From: Pseudomonadota bacterium
GTDB lineage: Bacteria > Pseudomonadota > Gammaproteobacteria > Steroidobacterales > Steroidobacteraceae
Direction: 5' to 3'
Length of the DNA stretch: 45,565 nt
NCBI GenBank assembly: GCA_963205255.1
Contig: CAUJIK010000093.1
Span: 1 to 45,565 of the forward strand
Position numbers and translations under genes: made by a program. This document shows, in pieces, positions 20,776 through 28,366 of this stretch. Each line of letters starts with the position of its first letter. Within the stretch, counting starts at the first letter, position 1. The notes under the pieces are model-generated. The model had not been told where the DNA came from. It searched no databases and saw only the letters and a list, made by a program, of their open reading frames with translations.

Positions 20776-21306
20776 CTATTCGAGCGGTACAGGCAAATCC
20801 AGTTCGACGAGGAAATACTGGAACAGATCGCGGATCAGCGGCAACGCATCGTGCAGCCGATGATCGGATTCGACCAGGTGCAACGAGGCGCCATGCGCGC
20901 GCGCGAAGTCGATGCTCTGCTCGCAGGGCACCACCTCGTCACGCCAGCCATGCACCAGCGTCATAGGCGCGGCGAGCGCGCCGGGCCGCAGCGCCGGCAG
21001 GCCCGGCATGGTGATGGCCGGCGCCATGAGAAACACGCCGCGCGCATGCAGCGACGAAGCCGCCACCAGCGAAACCCAGGCGCCCAGGCTCGATCCCACC
21101 AGCACCAGCTCGCCCGCCAGATCCTTGCAGAAATCCGACAGCATCAGCACGCGTTCTTCCGGGGAGTCGATGCCGCGATAATCGACCGCGGCCGCGTGAT
21201 AACCCTCGGCTTCGGCGATCTCGTACAACGCCAGGATCTTGCGGCTGAAGGGGCTGCTGTCCTGCCCATGCGAAAACACCACATGGCGGCGGATTTCTGC
21301 GCTCAT
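20776..21306 (-). CDS. Small alpha/beta hydrolase (YqiA-like esterase)
   Basis: A compact 176-residue serine hydrolase without a signal peptide. The core starts with HVVFSHGQDSSPFSRK (oxyanion region), then the nucleophile elbow GSSLGAW, the acid in HGWRDEVVP and the catalytic His in ESDHRLHD. Length and layout resemble YqiA-type esterases; the substrate is unknown. Its ATG overlaps the stop of the sheath gene (ATGA at 21303-21306), so the two are translationally coupled. plsB follows after 39 bases. Confidence 0.85.
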   Translation of the reverse strand: MSAEIRRHVVFSHGQDSSPFSRKILALYEIAEAEGYHAAAVDYRGIDSPEERVLMLSDFCKDLAGELVLVGSSLGAWVSLVAASSLHARGVFLMAPAITMPGLPALRPGALAAPMTLVHGWRDEVVPCEQSIDFARAHGASLHLVESDHRLHDALPLIRDLFQYFLVELDLPVPLE

Positions 21307-22910
21307 GGCTGGGCAAGCTCCCGCGCGGCCAGCGCATTGAGACTCACGGGGCGGGTGTGACTGCCGGCGGCCCGGTGCGACACCAGCCAGCTCTGGCGAT
21401 GCGCCCCCAGGCGCGACTGGAAGCCATAGGCCAGCCGCACCTCGCCGGCAAGCTCATCGCCCACGCCGTTCACGCGCTCGTCGCAGAACACGAAGTAATG
21501 CCGGTTGATCTGGGTGCCGGCGAAAGCCCCGGCCGCGGCAAGGCTGGAGAGAAAGCGCTCCACCTGCCGGCAGGCGCGCTCGCGGGTGCGCAGGCAGTTG
21601 CCTTCCATCGCGACCCAGCGCGTACCGCGCTCGATGCTGCTGCTGACGAACAACGCCAGACGGCGCTCGGACAATTGCCAGGTTTCAGGCGGCGAACAGC
21701 GGTCGCCGGCCAGCGTGCGCAGCGGCAGCGGCTGCCGCGCGTGGTTGCGGGTGGCGGACACCAGGTTGAGGCCGGCGCGCGCCAGCCGCAGCCGCTGCGC
21801 TTCATCCACCGCCACGGCGGGCTGCGCCGAGGGCCGCAGCAACGCCATCTCCACATCCTGCCAGGGCGCCTCCAGCGAGCCGGGATCACGCAGGATCAGC
21901 GCCGCCGCCGCCGCGGAGGGCGCGAACTCGGCCATCTGCGCCGTGAGACGGTCCTTGGCGAGGATGCGTGGGAAGAACATCAGCGCATCGCGATTCTGCA
22001 GCGGCCAGGCGCGCATGCCGGCAATGGCGTCATCGACCGTGCGCCACGCATGCGGCGGATCGACCAGCAGCAGCGCGTGCTGCTGGCGGCAGAAACGCGC
22101 CGCGACCACCAGCACGCTCAGGCCCAGATCCTGTTCCGGCGCCGGCGGCGGAATGCACAGGAAATTGAACGGCGAACCTCCGGCCAGAGCGAAGAGGCCG
22201 CTGCGGCCGGCCTCCGAACCGATCAGGTCGTAGTCGGACAGAAGGCGGCCATCATCGCCATCGCGGTTGCAGGCCGTGTAGCCGATGAGCGCCTGTGGAT
22301 CGGCGCCGCGCGTGATGTCGGGGCGCTGTCGCGGCAACCGCCCCGAAAGCCGCACCAGCCGCGAGCCGGACAGCACGCGCCCGATCTCGCGCGCCGAACC
22401 GGCCAGCACCGACAGGCGACGGAAACTCTCCTGCGCCTCGACCAGCTCCGAGCCGGGCGCGCGCACCCGCTGCACCACCAGGTTGAAGAGGTCCGTATCC
22501 TGGGGGCTGATGCCGTCGTAATCGACCGAGACGCGCAGGAACTCGCGCGTGCCGGGACAGATGCCCGTCAGCACCAGGACGTCGTCACCCGCGGGCAGGT
22601 CGATGGTGGGCGGACGGCCACCGCTGACCACGCGCACGATCACCGCCTCGCGGCCACCATGCTCGAAGAACTGCTGCACGGCGTAGGAGAGCGTGGACCC
22701 GGACCACAGACCGCCGAACATCTGCTGGTATTCGACGAAGCTAGTGATCCGCTGCGCCTCGTTGACCGGCCCCTTGAGACAGCGGCCGACGAAGGCGACG
22801 ACGCCGGTGGGCGCCGATGCAATGCCGGCTGTGTGGGCGGCATGCTGCGATGTGGATTCTGCAAGTGCAGCGCCGGAGGCGCGACCACCGGTGCCGATCA
22901 CGTCCTGCAC
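21303..22910 (-). CDS. Orphan contractile-tail sheath protein
   Basis: Homologue of the sheath subunit of contractile phage tails, R-pyocins and related injection systems. Start is GTG at 22910, directly after the TAA of the micro-ORF, giving 535 residues, the length of a complete sheath. The N-terminal signature is clear: PTGVVAFVGRCLKGPVNE at 34-51, then ITSFVEYQQMFGG, LSYAVQQFFEHGG and AVIVRVVSGG. The C-terminal polymerisation domain (from about residue 395) shows RRLALFVSSSIERGTRWV, a VERFLSSLAAAGAFAG helix and INRHYFVFCDE. No tail tube, baseplate, spike, ClpV/AAA ATPase, capsid or integrase gene is in the window. Neighbours are an L,D-transpeptidase upstream and an esterase plus plsB downstream, all on the same strand and touching. 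Base composition matches the neighbours, so recent phage origin is unlikely. A domesticated or sheath-only role is inference. Confidence 0.88.
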   Translation of the reverse strand: MQDVIGTGGRASGAALAESTSQHAAHTAGIASAPTGVVAFVGRCLKGPVNEAQRITSFVEYQQMFGGLWSGSTLSYAVQQFFEHGGREAVIVRVVSGGRPPTIDLPAGDDVLVLTGICPGTREFLRVSVDYDGISPQDTDLFNLVVQRVRAPGSELVEAQESFRRLSVLAGSAREIGRVLSGSRLVRLSGRLPRQRPDITRGADPQALIGYTACNRDGDDGRLLSDYDLIGSEAGRSGLFALAGGSPFNFLCIPPPAPEQDLGLSVLVVAARFCRQQHALLLVDPPHAWRTVDDAIAGMRAWPLQNRDALMFFPRILAKDRLTAQMAEFAPSAAAAALILRDPGSLEAPWQDVEMALLRPSAQPAVAVDEAQRLRLARAGLNLVSATRNHARQPLPLRTLAGDRCSPPETWQLSERRLALFVSSSIERGTRWVAMEGNCLRTRERACRQVERFLSSLAAAGAFAGTQINRHYFVFCDERVNGVGDELAGEVRLAYGFQSRLGAHRQSWLVSHRAAGSHTRPVSLNALAARELAQP

Positions 22911-23060
22911 TTAGGAAACTTTCCCTTTCACCGCCTGCGCATCGCGGCTGTTTGCCGCGCCCTGGCGCAGCTTCAGCTCGGCGGCCGCGCGTGACTGGTC
23001 ATCCTGCTTGCGGGCGATTTCGCCCAGCATGATCTTCAGCCATTCGGACAGGGTTCCCAT
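22911..23060 (-). CDS. 49-residue ORF between LDT and sheath genes
   Basis: Not a family I recognise. ATG at 23060 to TAA at 22911; the product begins MGTLSEWLKIMLGEIARK and continues with a charged Ala/Arg/Lys-rich helix ending GKVS. The first 17 residues make an amphipathic helix with one Trp. It lies 17 bases after the L,D-transpeptidase stop and its TAA directly precedes the GTG of the sheath gene, with AAAGGGAAAG inside it able to serve as the sheath ribosome binding site. A -10-like TATAGT lies 9 bases before the ATG. It could be a sheath partner or chaperone, or a translated leader that couples the sheath. Confidence 0.6.
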   Translation of the reverse strand: MGTLSEWLKIMLGEIARKQDDQSRAAAELKLRQGAANSRDAQAVKGKVS

Positions 23061-23069
23061 GGGCACGCG

Positions 23070-23075
23070 ACTATA
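23070..23075 (-). promoter_or_regulatory. Candidate -10 hexamer for the micro-ORF and sheath gene
   Basis: TATAGT on the minus strand, 9 bases upstream of the ATG at 23060 and 3 bases after the L,D-transpeptidase stop. No Shine-Dalgarno lies between. It would let the micro-ORF, sheath and esterase be transcribed apart from the transpeptidase. The -35 region is not convincing. Confidence 0.35.
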
Positions 23076-23077
23076 GC

Positions 23078-24247
23078 TCAGGTGGCAGGAGCCTGTGCCT
23101 GCTCGATGACCATGGATTCCACGTCACGCTGCGCCTGCAACGCCGGATCATCGGCGCCATCCCAGTTGCCGCCATCGGGAATGCGGTTCTGCACGCGCGG
23201 CGCCGACGCCAGCAGCGCATCGATGGTCTGCCCGGTATCTGTGACCGACAGCGTCAGGCCGCGCGGATCAGCGGTGATCTGCGCCACGCGCTTCCAGTCC
23301 ACCGTCTGGTTCTGCGCCTTGAGCTCGGCCTGGATGCGTGCGCTGAGCGTCTTGGCAAGCAGCTTGGGCTGGGACTTCGACCAGTCGCGCTTGTCGTCCT
23401 CGAGCACATCGTAGGCCTGAAGATAGAGCTGCCCTTCATGCCAGCCGAACACGAAGGGCTGGTTGACCACGCGCACCGCCGTGCCCGACCCCACCATCGA
23501 AAATACCTGCTCGATGTCCTCCGGATACAGGCGGATGCAGCCGTGGCTCGAGCGCAGCCCGACACCATAGGGCTTGTTGGTGCCGTGGATGAGATAGGAC
23601 GGCCAGCCCAGTGTGAGCTTGTAGCGGCCCAGCGGATTGTCCGGACCGGCGGGCACCACCGCGGGCAGGATCTCGCCGTTCTTCTTGTGCTCGGCGATGA
23701 TGGATTTGGTCGGCCGCCACACCGGGTCTTTCTGCTTGGCGGTGACCTTGGTCGTACCTTCCGGCGTCGACCAGCCCACCTTGCCGATGCCGATGGGGTG
23801 CGTGTAGACCACCTGCTTCTCACCCTTCTTCGCCGGCGGGAAATAGAAGAGGCGCATGGCGGCGATATTGATGACGATGCCCTGACGCGGCCCGCTGGGC
23901 AGCACGAACTGCGTGGGCACCACGATCTCGCGCCCCTCGCCGGGAATCCAGGGATCGACCCCCGGATTGGCGCGGACGATCTCCTCGTAGCCGACATTGA
24001 AGCGGCGCGCGATGTCGGACAGCGTGTCGGCCTGGCTCGCCACGGTGATCTGGATCTGGCCGACCACATCATCGTGCGCGGCGTCGATCTCGAAGTGGTG
24101 GGTGGCCACCGGCGGGTCATATTGTGGAGCCGGTGGTTCAACGGGCTCGGGAGCCGGTGCCGGCAGTTCGGCCCTGGGGCCCATCAGCGAACAGCCGGCC
24201 AAGACAGCCAGTGCTGCAAGTGCGATACCAGTGCGTAGCGTCTTCAT
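23078..24247 (-). CDS. LysM / L,D-transpeptidase lipoprotein
   Basis: Envelope enzyme of the ErfK/YbiS/YcfS/YnhG family that makes 3-3 peptidoglycan cross-links or attaches proteins to peptidoglycan. 389 residues. The lipobox LAGC puts the lipidated Cys at 19, followed by a Pro-rich linker (24-47). A LysM-like domain spans about 66-112 (TVASQADTLSDIARRFN, ANPGVDPWIP). The YkuD catalytic domain spans about 122-262, with His221 in HGTNKPYG and the catalytic SSHGCIRL (Cys237). A further 130-residue C-terminal region without a motif I know ends in QAPAT. A -10-like AATAAT lies 6 bases before the ATG with no Shine-Dalgarno. First gene of the run leading to the sheath. Confidence 0.92.
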   Translation of the reverse strand: MKTLRTGIALAALAVLAGCSLMGPRAELPAPAPEPVEPPAPQYDPPVATHHFEIDAAHDDVVGQIQITVASQADTLSDIARRFNVGYEEIVRANPGVDPWIPGEGREIVVPTQFVLPSGPRQGIVINIAAMRLFYFPPAKKGEKQVVYTHPIGIGKVGWSTPEGTTKVTAKQKDPVWRPTKSIIAEHKKNGEILPAVVPAGPDNPLGRYKLTLGWPSYLIHGTNKPYGVGLRSSHGCIRLYPEDIEQVFSMVGSGTAVRVVNQPFVFGWHEGQLYLQAYDVLEDDKRDWSKSQPKLLAKTLSARIQAELKAQNQTVDWKRVAQITADPRGLTLSVTDTGQTIDALLASAPRVQNRIPDGGNWDGADDPALQAQRDVESMVIEQAQAPAT

Positions 24248-24253
24248 GGCCCG

Positions 24254-24259
24254 ATTATT
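24254..24259 (-). promoter_or_regulatory. Candidate -10 hexamer of the L,D-transpeptidase gene
   Basis: AATAAT (five of six consensus bases) on the minus strand, 6 bases before the ATG at 24247, within an unusually A/T-rich spot of this GC-rich window. A TTGCAC lies upstream but only 11 bases away, too close for a -35. It predicts a leaderless transcript. Confidence 0.4.
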
Positions 24260-24319
24260 ACACCGGAGCGGTGCAATTGGGGCTGGTTCGCCTCAACTTT
24301 ACGCTGTGCGAACAGGGCC

Positions 24320-24808
24320 TTAGAGCAGCAGAGGCTGGTCGGGAAGCTCTCCGGCCGCCGCGCCGGCCGGAAAATGCCGTTCCAGCAGCCGCGCCGCGCC
24401 ATTGATGGCCGCCAGCGCTCCTTCCCCGCAGCGGCCGGCACGGAACTGCACCTCGACCTCGCGGCACAGCGCATCCCACTGCTCCTGCGGCACGCTGCGA
24501 GCAAGGCCACGGTCGGCCACGATCTCCACCGCGTGGTCGGCGTACAGCACGTAGATCAGCACGCCGTTGTTGCGCTCGGTGTCCCAGACGCGCAGCAGCC
24601 CGAACAGCTCCAGGGCCCGCTGCCGCGGCGACACACGATCCATCAGATCACCCAGCTCGAGCGCATGCTCGACCACGAAACGCAGCTCGCCGGGATGGGC
24701 GCGCTCCACCTCGCCGATGCGCCGCTCGATCTGCGCCAGCAGTGGCGGACGGAAACGCAGCCGCAGCATCCAGTACGGCATGAACAGATGACGCAGAACA
24801 CGCAACAT
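24320..24808 (-). CDS. Small TPM-domain protein
   Basis: 162 residues, one TPM (TLP18.3/Psb32/MOLO-1) domain and no signal peptide, although MLRVLRHLFMPYWMLRLRF could bind a membrane. The domain core is recognisable from ALELFGLLRVWDTERNNGVLIYVLYADHAVEIVADRGL, an NNGVLI..A....EI pattern shared with the neighbouring YgcG protein. The ATG at 24808 follows the upstream stop by 4 bases, so the two are coupled. Part of a LemA-YgcG-TPM trio often found together in proteobacteria; biochemical function uncertain. Confidence 0.85.
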   Translation of the reverse strand: MLRVLRHLFMPYWMLRLRFRPPLLAQIERRIGEVERAHPGELRFVVEHALELGDLMDRVSPRQRALELFGLLRVWDTERNNGVLIYVLYADHAVEIVADRGLARSVPQEQWDALCREVEVQFRAGRCGEGALAAINGAARLLERHFPAGAAAGELPDQPLLL

Positions 24809-24812
24809 CGAT

Positions 24813-25733
24813 CTACCAGCGGCCCGACGCGCCGCCGCCTCCGAAACCACCACCACCGCCGCCGAACCCGCCGCCGCCAAAGCCACCGCCACGGCCGCCG
24901 CCCCATGATCCGCCGCCGAGGCCGCCGCCCCAGCCTCCCGGCGGACCGGAAACTCCACCACCGCGACCATTGCGCACATTGGTGGAAATACCCAGCAGCA
25001 GGCTCAGCAGCAGCGCCGCGACGCCCGCGAAGCCTGCCAGCAAGAGCACCTTGGAAGCCAGCCACACGACGCCGCCGGTGAGCCCGCCGGTCAGCAAGGC
25101 CCCTGCCGTGCGACCGAACACGGCCCGCAGCAGCGCGCCCACCACCACTACACCGAAGAACAGCACTGGCAGCAGACCGGCGATGGGCTCGCCAGCCCCG
25201 CCATTCCATCGTTGATCGGGCGGCGGCAACGGCTCGCCATCCACCACGCCCATGATGCGCGTGAGCCCGGCGCCGATGCCGCCGTAGAAATCGCCCTGCT
25301 GGAACAGCGGCGTGATGGTCTCGCGGATGATGCGGCTGGCAATGGCGTCCGGCAGCACGCCCTCCAGGCCATAGCCAACCTCGATGCGCAGCTGCCGATC
25401 CTGCATCGCCACCAGCAGCAGCACGCCATCGTCAGGCTGCTCGCGACCGAGCTTCCATGCCTCGACAACCCGGATCGAATACTGCTCGATGGTTTCCGGC
25501 TGCGTGGTATTGACCACCAGCAGCGCGATCTGCGCGCCCTTGCGCTGCTCGAAGGCGGCGAGTTTCTGCTCCAGGTCCGCCTGCTGATCGGCGGTGAGCG
25601 TACCGGTGAGATCCGTGACCCGTGCCGCGAGCCCCGGCACCGGCTGCAACGGCTGCGCCGCCGCAGGCACGGCGCAGGCAAGCAGCGCCAGCAGCAGCGC
25701 TGCCGCGCGAAGACCGGGCCGCAGCAGGTTCAC
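24813..25733 (-). CDS. YgcG-family TPM-domain membrane protein
   Basis: 306 residues from a GTG start at 25733, 10 bases after the lemA stop. Signal peptide about 1-26 (ending VPAAAQ), then the TPM domain (about 33-165: VTDLTGTLTADQQADLEQKL, DDGVLLLVAMQDRQLRIEVGYGLEG). Transmembrane segments lie near 185-205 and 220-250. The C-terminus is a glycine-rich tail, repeated GGG with F or W, ending SGRW, as in other YgcG proteins. The family is inner-membrane and of unknown function. Middle gene of the LemA trio. Confidence 0.9.
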   Translation of the reverse strand: MNLLRPGLRAAALLLALLACAVPAAAQPLQPVPGLAARVTDLTGTLTADQQADLEQKLAAFEQRKGAQIALLVVNTTQPETIEQYSIRVVEAWKLGREQPDDGVLLLVAMQDRQLRIEVGYGLEGVLPDAIASRIIRETITPLFQQGDFYGGIGAGLTRIMGVVDGEPLPPPDQRWNGGAGEPIAGLLPVLFFGVVVVGALLRAVFGRTAGALLTGGLTGGVVWLASKVLLLAGFAGVAALLLSLLLGISTNVRNGRGGGVSGPPGGWGGGLGGGSWGGGRGGGFGGGGFGGGGGGFGGGGASGRW

Positions 25734-25743
25734 GGCGATAGGG

Positions 25744-26352
25744 CTACGGCGCCGGCGCAGGCGCCGCGCCGCCGAAGTCCACCGTCGGCGCCTGCGAGAT
25801 GGCTGCTTCGTTCTCGACGGTGAAGCCCGGCTTGACCTTGTGCTTGAACAGCATCGCGGTCAGGTTGGTCGGGAAGGAACGCACCGTCGTGTTGTAGGCC
25901 TGCACCGTCTGGATGAAGCGGTTGCGGGCCACGGCGATCCGGTTCTCCGTGCCTTCCAGCTGCGCCTGCAGTTCGAGGAAGTTCTGGTTGGCCTTGAGGT
26001 CCGGATAGTTCTCGGCCACCGCGAACAGGCTCTTGAGCGCCTGCGTCAGCTGGCCCTGCGCCTCCTGAAAGCGGGCCATCGCCGCCTCATCGTTGACGAG
26101 TTCGGGCGTGAGCTGTATCGAACCGGTCTTGGCCCGCGCCTCGGTGACGCCGACGAGCACGCTCTCCTCGTGCGCGGCATAGCCCTTCACCGTGGCGACG
26201 AGGTTGGGGATCAGATCCGCGCGGCGCTGGTACTGGCTCAGCACATCGGCCCACGAGGCCTTCACCGCCTCGTCCTGGCTCTGCAGCGTGTTGTACCCGC
26301 AGCCCGACAGCAGGACGGCGGCAGCCATCACTACGAAACGCAATCCACGCAT
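25744..26352 (-). CDS. LemA family lipoprotein
   Basis: 202 residues. The N-terminus has a lipobox (LLSGCGYN, Cys near 18), then the LemA helical domain: YNTLQSQDEAVKASWADV, QYQRRADLIPNLVATVKGYA, ENYPDLKANQNFLELQAQLEGTENRIAVARNRF. LemA proteins are periplasm- or membrane-facing helical bundles of unclear function, commonly encoded with YgcG. AGGAG 7 bases before the ATG at 26352 makes the start firm. Divergent from greB across 60 bases. Confidence 0.92.
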   Translation of the reverse strand: MRGLRFVVMAAAVLLSGCGYNTLQSQDEAVKASWADVLSQYQRRADLIPNLVATVKGYAAHEESVLVGVTEARAKTGSIQLTPELVNDEAAMARFQEAQGQLTQALKSLFAVAENYPDLKANQNFLELQAQLEGTENRIAVARNRFIQTVQAYNTTVRSFPTNLTAMLFKHKVKPGFTVENEAAISQAPTVDFGGAAPAPAP

Positions 26353-26359
26353 GGTCCAA

Positions 26360-26364
26360 CTCCT
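26360..26364 (-). promoter_or_regulatory. Shine-Dalgarno of lemA
   Basis: AGGAG on the minus strand, 7 bases upstream of the ATG at 26352; one of the few clear ribosome binding sites in the window. Confidence 0.7.
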
Positions 26365-26412
26365 GTTTGGAAAGGGCACAACCCTGGCGCGCAAGTGTAG
26401 TCTCTGCTCCCC

Positions 26413-26910
26413 ATGAGTCGCTACCGCCCGCCCGCGAAACCCGGATCGCAGTACATCACGCCGGCAGGCGCCGCCCGTCTCAGGGCGGAGCTGGAACAGC
26501 TGTGGCGGGTGGAGCGTCCGCAGGTCACCGCGGTGGTCAGCGCCGCCGCCGCGCAGGGCGACCGCTCCGAGAACGCGGACTACACCTACGGCAAGAAGCG
26601 GCTGCGCGAGATCGATTCGCGGGTGCGCTTCCTGCGCAGGCGGCTCGACGGCATGGTGGTGGTGGACCAGCCGCCCTCGGATCACGGCCGCGTGTTCTTC
26701 GGCGCCTGGGTCACGCTCGAGGACGACGACGGAGCCGAACATCGCTACCGCATCGTGGGACCCGACGAGTTCGGCGACCAGCCTGGCTACATCAGCATGG
26801 ATGCGCCACTGGCGCGGGCGCTGCTGGGCAAGGCGCTGGATGCACAAGTGGCGCTCGAGACCGGCGGCCTCAAGCGCCACTACGTGATCGTGGCGATCGA
26901 CTACGAGTGA
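26413..26910 (+). CDS. greB: Transcription elongation factor GreB
   Basis: Rescues backtracked RNA polymerase by stimulating transcript cleavage. 165 residues (E. coli 158). The N-terminal coiled coil carries the acidic tip in AQGDRSENADYTYGKKRLREID, and the GreB-type FKBP-like C-terminal half follows (ADHG-region, FFGAWVTLEDDDG, YRIVGPDEF, SMDAPLARALLGK). The start is preceded by no Shine-Dalgarno; a poor -10-like TAGTCT lies 9 bases upstream at 26398-26403. Convergent with the homospermidine synthase gene, with a hairpin between. Confidence 0.95.
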   Translation: MSRYRPPAKPGSQYITPAGAARLRAELEQLWRVERPQVTAVVSAAAAQGDRSENADYTYGKKRLREIDSRVRFLRRRLDGMVVVDQPPSDHGRVFFGAWVTLEDDDGAEHRYRIVGPDEFGDQPGYISMDAPLARALLGKALDAQVALETGGLKRHYVIVAIDYE

Positions 26911-26935
26911 GGCGCGCCCCGGAGCCAGGCGCGCC
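26911..26935. terminator. Hairpin between convergent greB and homospermidine synthase genes
   Basis: Two copies of the self-complementary GGCGCGCC (26911-26918 and 26928-26935) around a nine-base loop form an eight-pair GC stem immediately after the greB TGA. It reads the same way on both strands, so it could serve both genes. No T-tract follows on either side. Confidence 0.4.
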
Positions 26936-26947
26936 GCGCGTGCAGGT

Positions 26948-28366
26948 CTAGATCACGCGCACGTTCTTGAACTGCCATGGATCGCTCTTGTCGATGTCCT
27001 CCGGGAACAGGCGTTCGCGGTCGGACAGCGGCGTCCAGTCGGTATACTCGCCGGTGACAGTGCCCAGATACGGCATGCAGATTTCCAGCACGCGCCGGTA
27101 ATCGATCTCATCCGGCTCCAGCAGGCCGCGGTCCGGGTTCTCCATCGCCCAGATCATTCCCGCCAGCACCGACACCGTCACCTGCAGGCTGGTGGCGTTG
27201 TTGCGCGGCGCCAGCGCGCGCGCCTGCTCGATGGAAAGCTGCGAGCCATACCAGTAGGCATTCTTCTTGTGGCCCGCGATCAGCACGCCCAGCTCATCCA
27301 CGCCGCTCACGATGTCGTTCATCAGGATGCGCTTGCGCGGTTGCAGCTCCCAGTTGCGGCCGGCGAACTCGTGCATCGACAGCACCGCCGCATCGCAGGG
27401 GTGATAGGCATAGTGCGTGGTTGGGCGATACAGCACCTGACCGCGCTCGCGCACGGTGTAGAAGTCCGAGGTCGAGATCGACTCGCTGTGCGTGATGAGA
27501 AAGCCGTGGAAGTTCTTCGCCAGCGGCGTCCAGGTGCGCACGCGCGTGGCCGCGCCCGGCTGGCCCAGATAGATCGCCGCGCCGCCGCCGAAATCGAAAC
27601 GCTTGCCGTCACGCGGGAAGTTGCGCTCATGCGTGCCCCAGCCCAGCTCGGCCGGCTGGCAGCCCTCGCCGGTGAAACCATCGACCGACCAGGTGTTGAC
27701 GAACTCGCCGACCTGCTTGGACGTATTGGAAACCTGCGTATCGCGCTCGGCGATATGGATGGTGCGCACGCCCAGCGCCTGCGCGAATTTCGCCCAGTCG
27801 TCCTTCGATGCCGGCGCAGGCAGATCGAGCTTCACATCGCGCGCGATGTTGAGCAGCGCCACCTTCATCAGATGCGAAACCAGGCCGGGGTTGGCGCCGT
27901 GGGTGATCACCGCCGTGGGCGCCTTCGCCGTGTCGGCGGTGCGCAGCGCCAGGACTTCCTCGCGCAGCGCATAGTTGGTGCGGCGCGCCGGCGGCAGCGC
28001 GCTGTCGGTGTAGCCGCCGGCCCAGGGCTCGATGCAGGTATCCAGATACATCGCGCCGCGCTCCCAGCAATGCTTGATCAGCGCGATGCTCGACACATCG
28101 ACGGACAGGTTGAGCAGGAAATCGCCGCGCCCCATCAGCGAATCGAGCACGCGGCGGAAATTCTCCCGCACCAGCGGCTCGACCATGAAGCGCACGCCCA
28201 TGCTCTCGGCCTCCGCCCTGCCGGCCTCCTCCGCGGTGACGATGGTGATACGGTCCGGACGGATGCCCACATGACGCAGGATCAGCGGCAGCACGCCCTG
28301 CCCGATACTGCCAAAACCGATCATGACGATCCGGCCGGGAAACTCGATATGCACCTTGTCAGTCAT
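26948..28366 (-). CDS. Homospermidine synthase
   Basis: NAD-dependent enzyme that builds sym-homospermidine from putrescine. 472 residues, the usual length of the bacterial enzyme. The N-terminal Rossmann motif is IVMIGFGSIGQGVLPLI near residue 13; further family blocks are MYLDTCIEPWAGGYTD, ITHGANPGLVSHLMK, NTWSVDGFTGEGCQPAELGWG and GHKKNAYWYGSQLS. The ATG at 28366 overlaps the stop of the upstream GST gene (ATGA). Arginine decarboxylase is encoded about 1.6 kb away on the other strand, so the two probably serve one polyamine pathway; agmatinase or agmatine deiminase genes are not in the window. Confidence 0.94.
   Translation of the reverse strand: MTDKVHIEFPGRIVMIGFGSIGQGVLPLILRHVGIRPDRITIVTAEEAGRAEAESMGVRFMVEPLVRENFRRVLDSLMGRGDFLLNLSVDVSSIALIKHCWERGAMYLDTCIEPWAGGYTDSALPPARRTNYALREEVLALRTADTAKAPTAVITHGANPGLVSHLMKVALLNIARDVKLDLPAPASKDDWAKFAQALGVRTIHIAERDTQVSNTSKQVGEFVNTWSVDGFTGEGCQPAELGWGTHERNFPRDGKRFDFGGGAAIYLGQPGAATRVRTWTPLAKNFHGFLITHSESISTSDFYTVRERGQVLYRPTTHYAYHPCDAAVLSMHEFAGRNWELQPRKRILMNDIVSGVDELGVLIAGHKKNAYWYGSQLSIEQARALAPRNNATSLQVTVSVLAGMIWAMENPDRGLLEPDEIDYRRVLEICMPYLGTVTGEYTDWTPLSDRERLFPEDIDKSDPWQFKNVRVI

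Noticed and set aside
21303..22910. Sheath gene as part of a prophage
   Set aside because: No integrase, capsid, terminase, portal, tube or attachment-site repeats around it; neighbours are housekeeping genes on the same strand with matching composition.
24813..24960. GGC/GGT-rich repeats at the end of the ygcG-like gene as a DNA repeat element
   Set aside because: They are the coding sequence of the Gly-rich tail common to this protein family, as is the Arg/Gly tail of rhlB.
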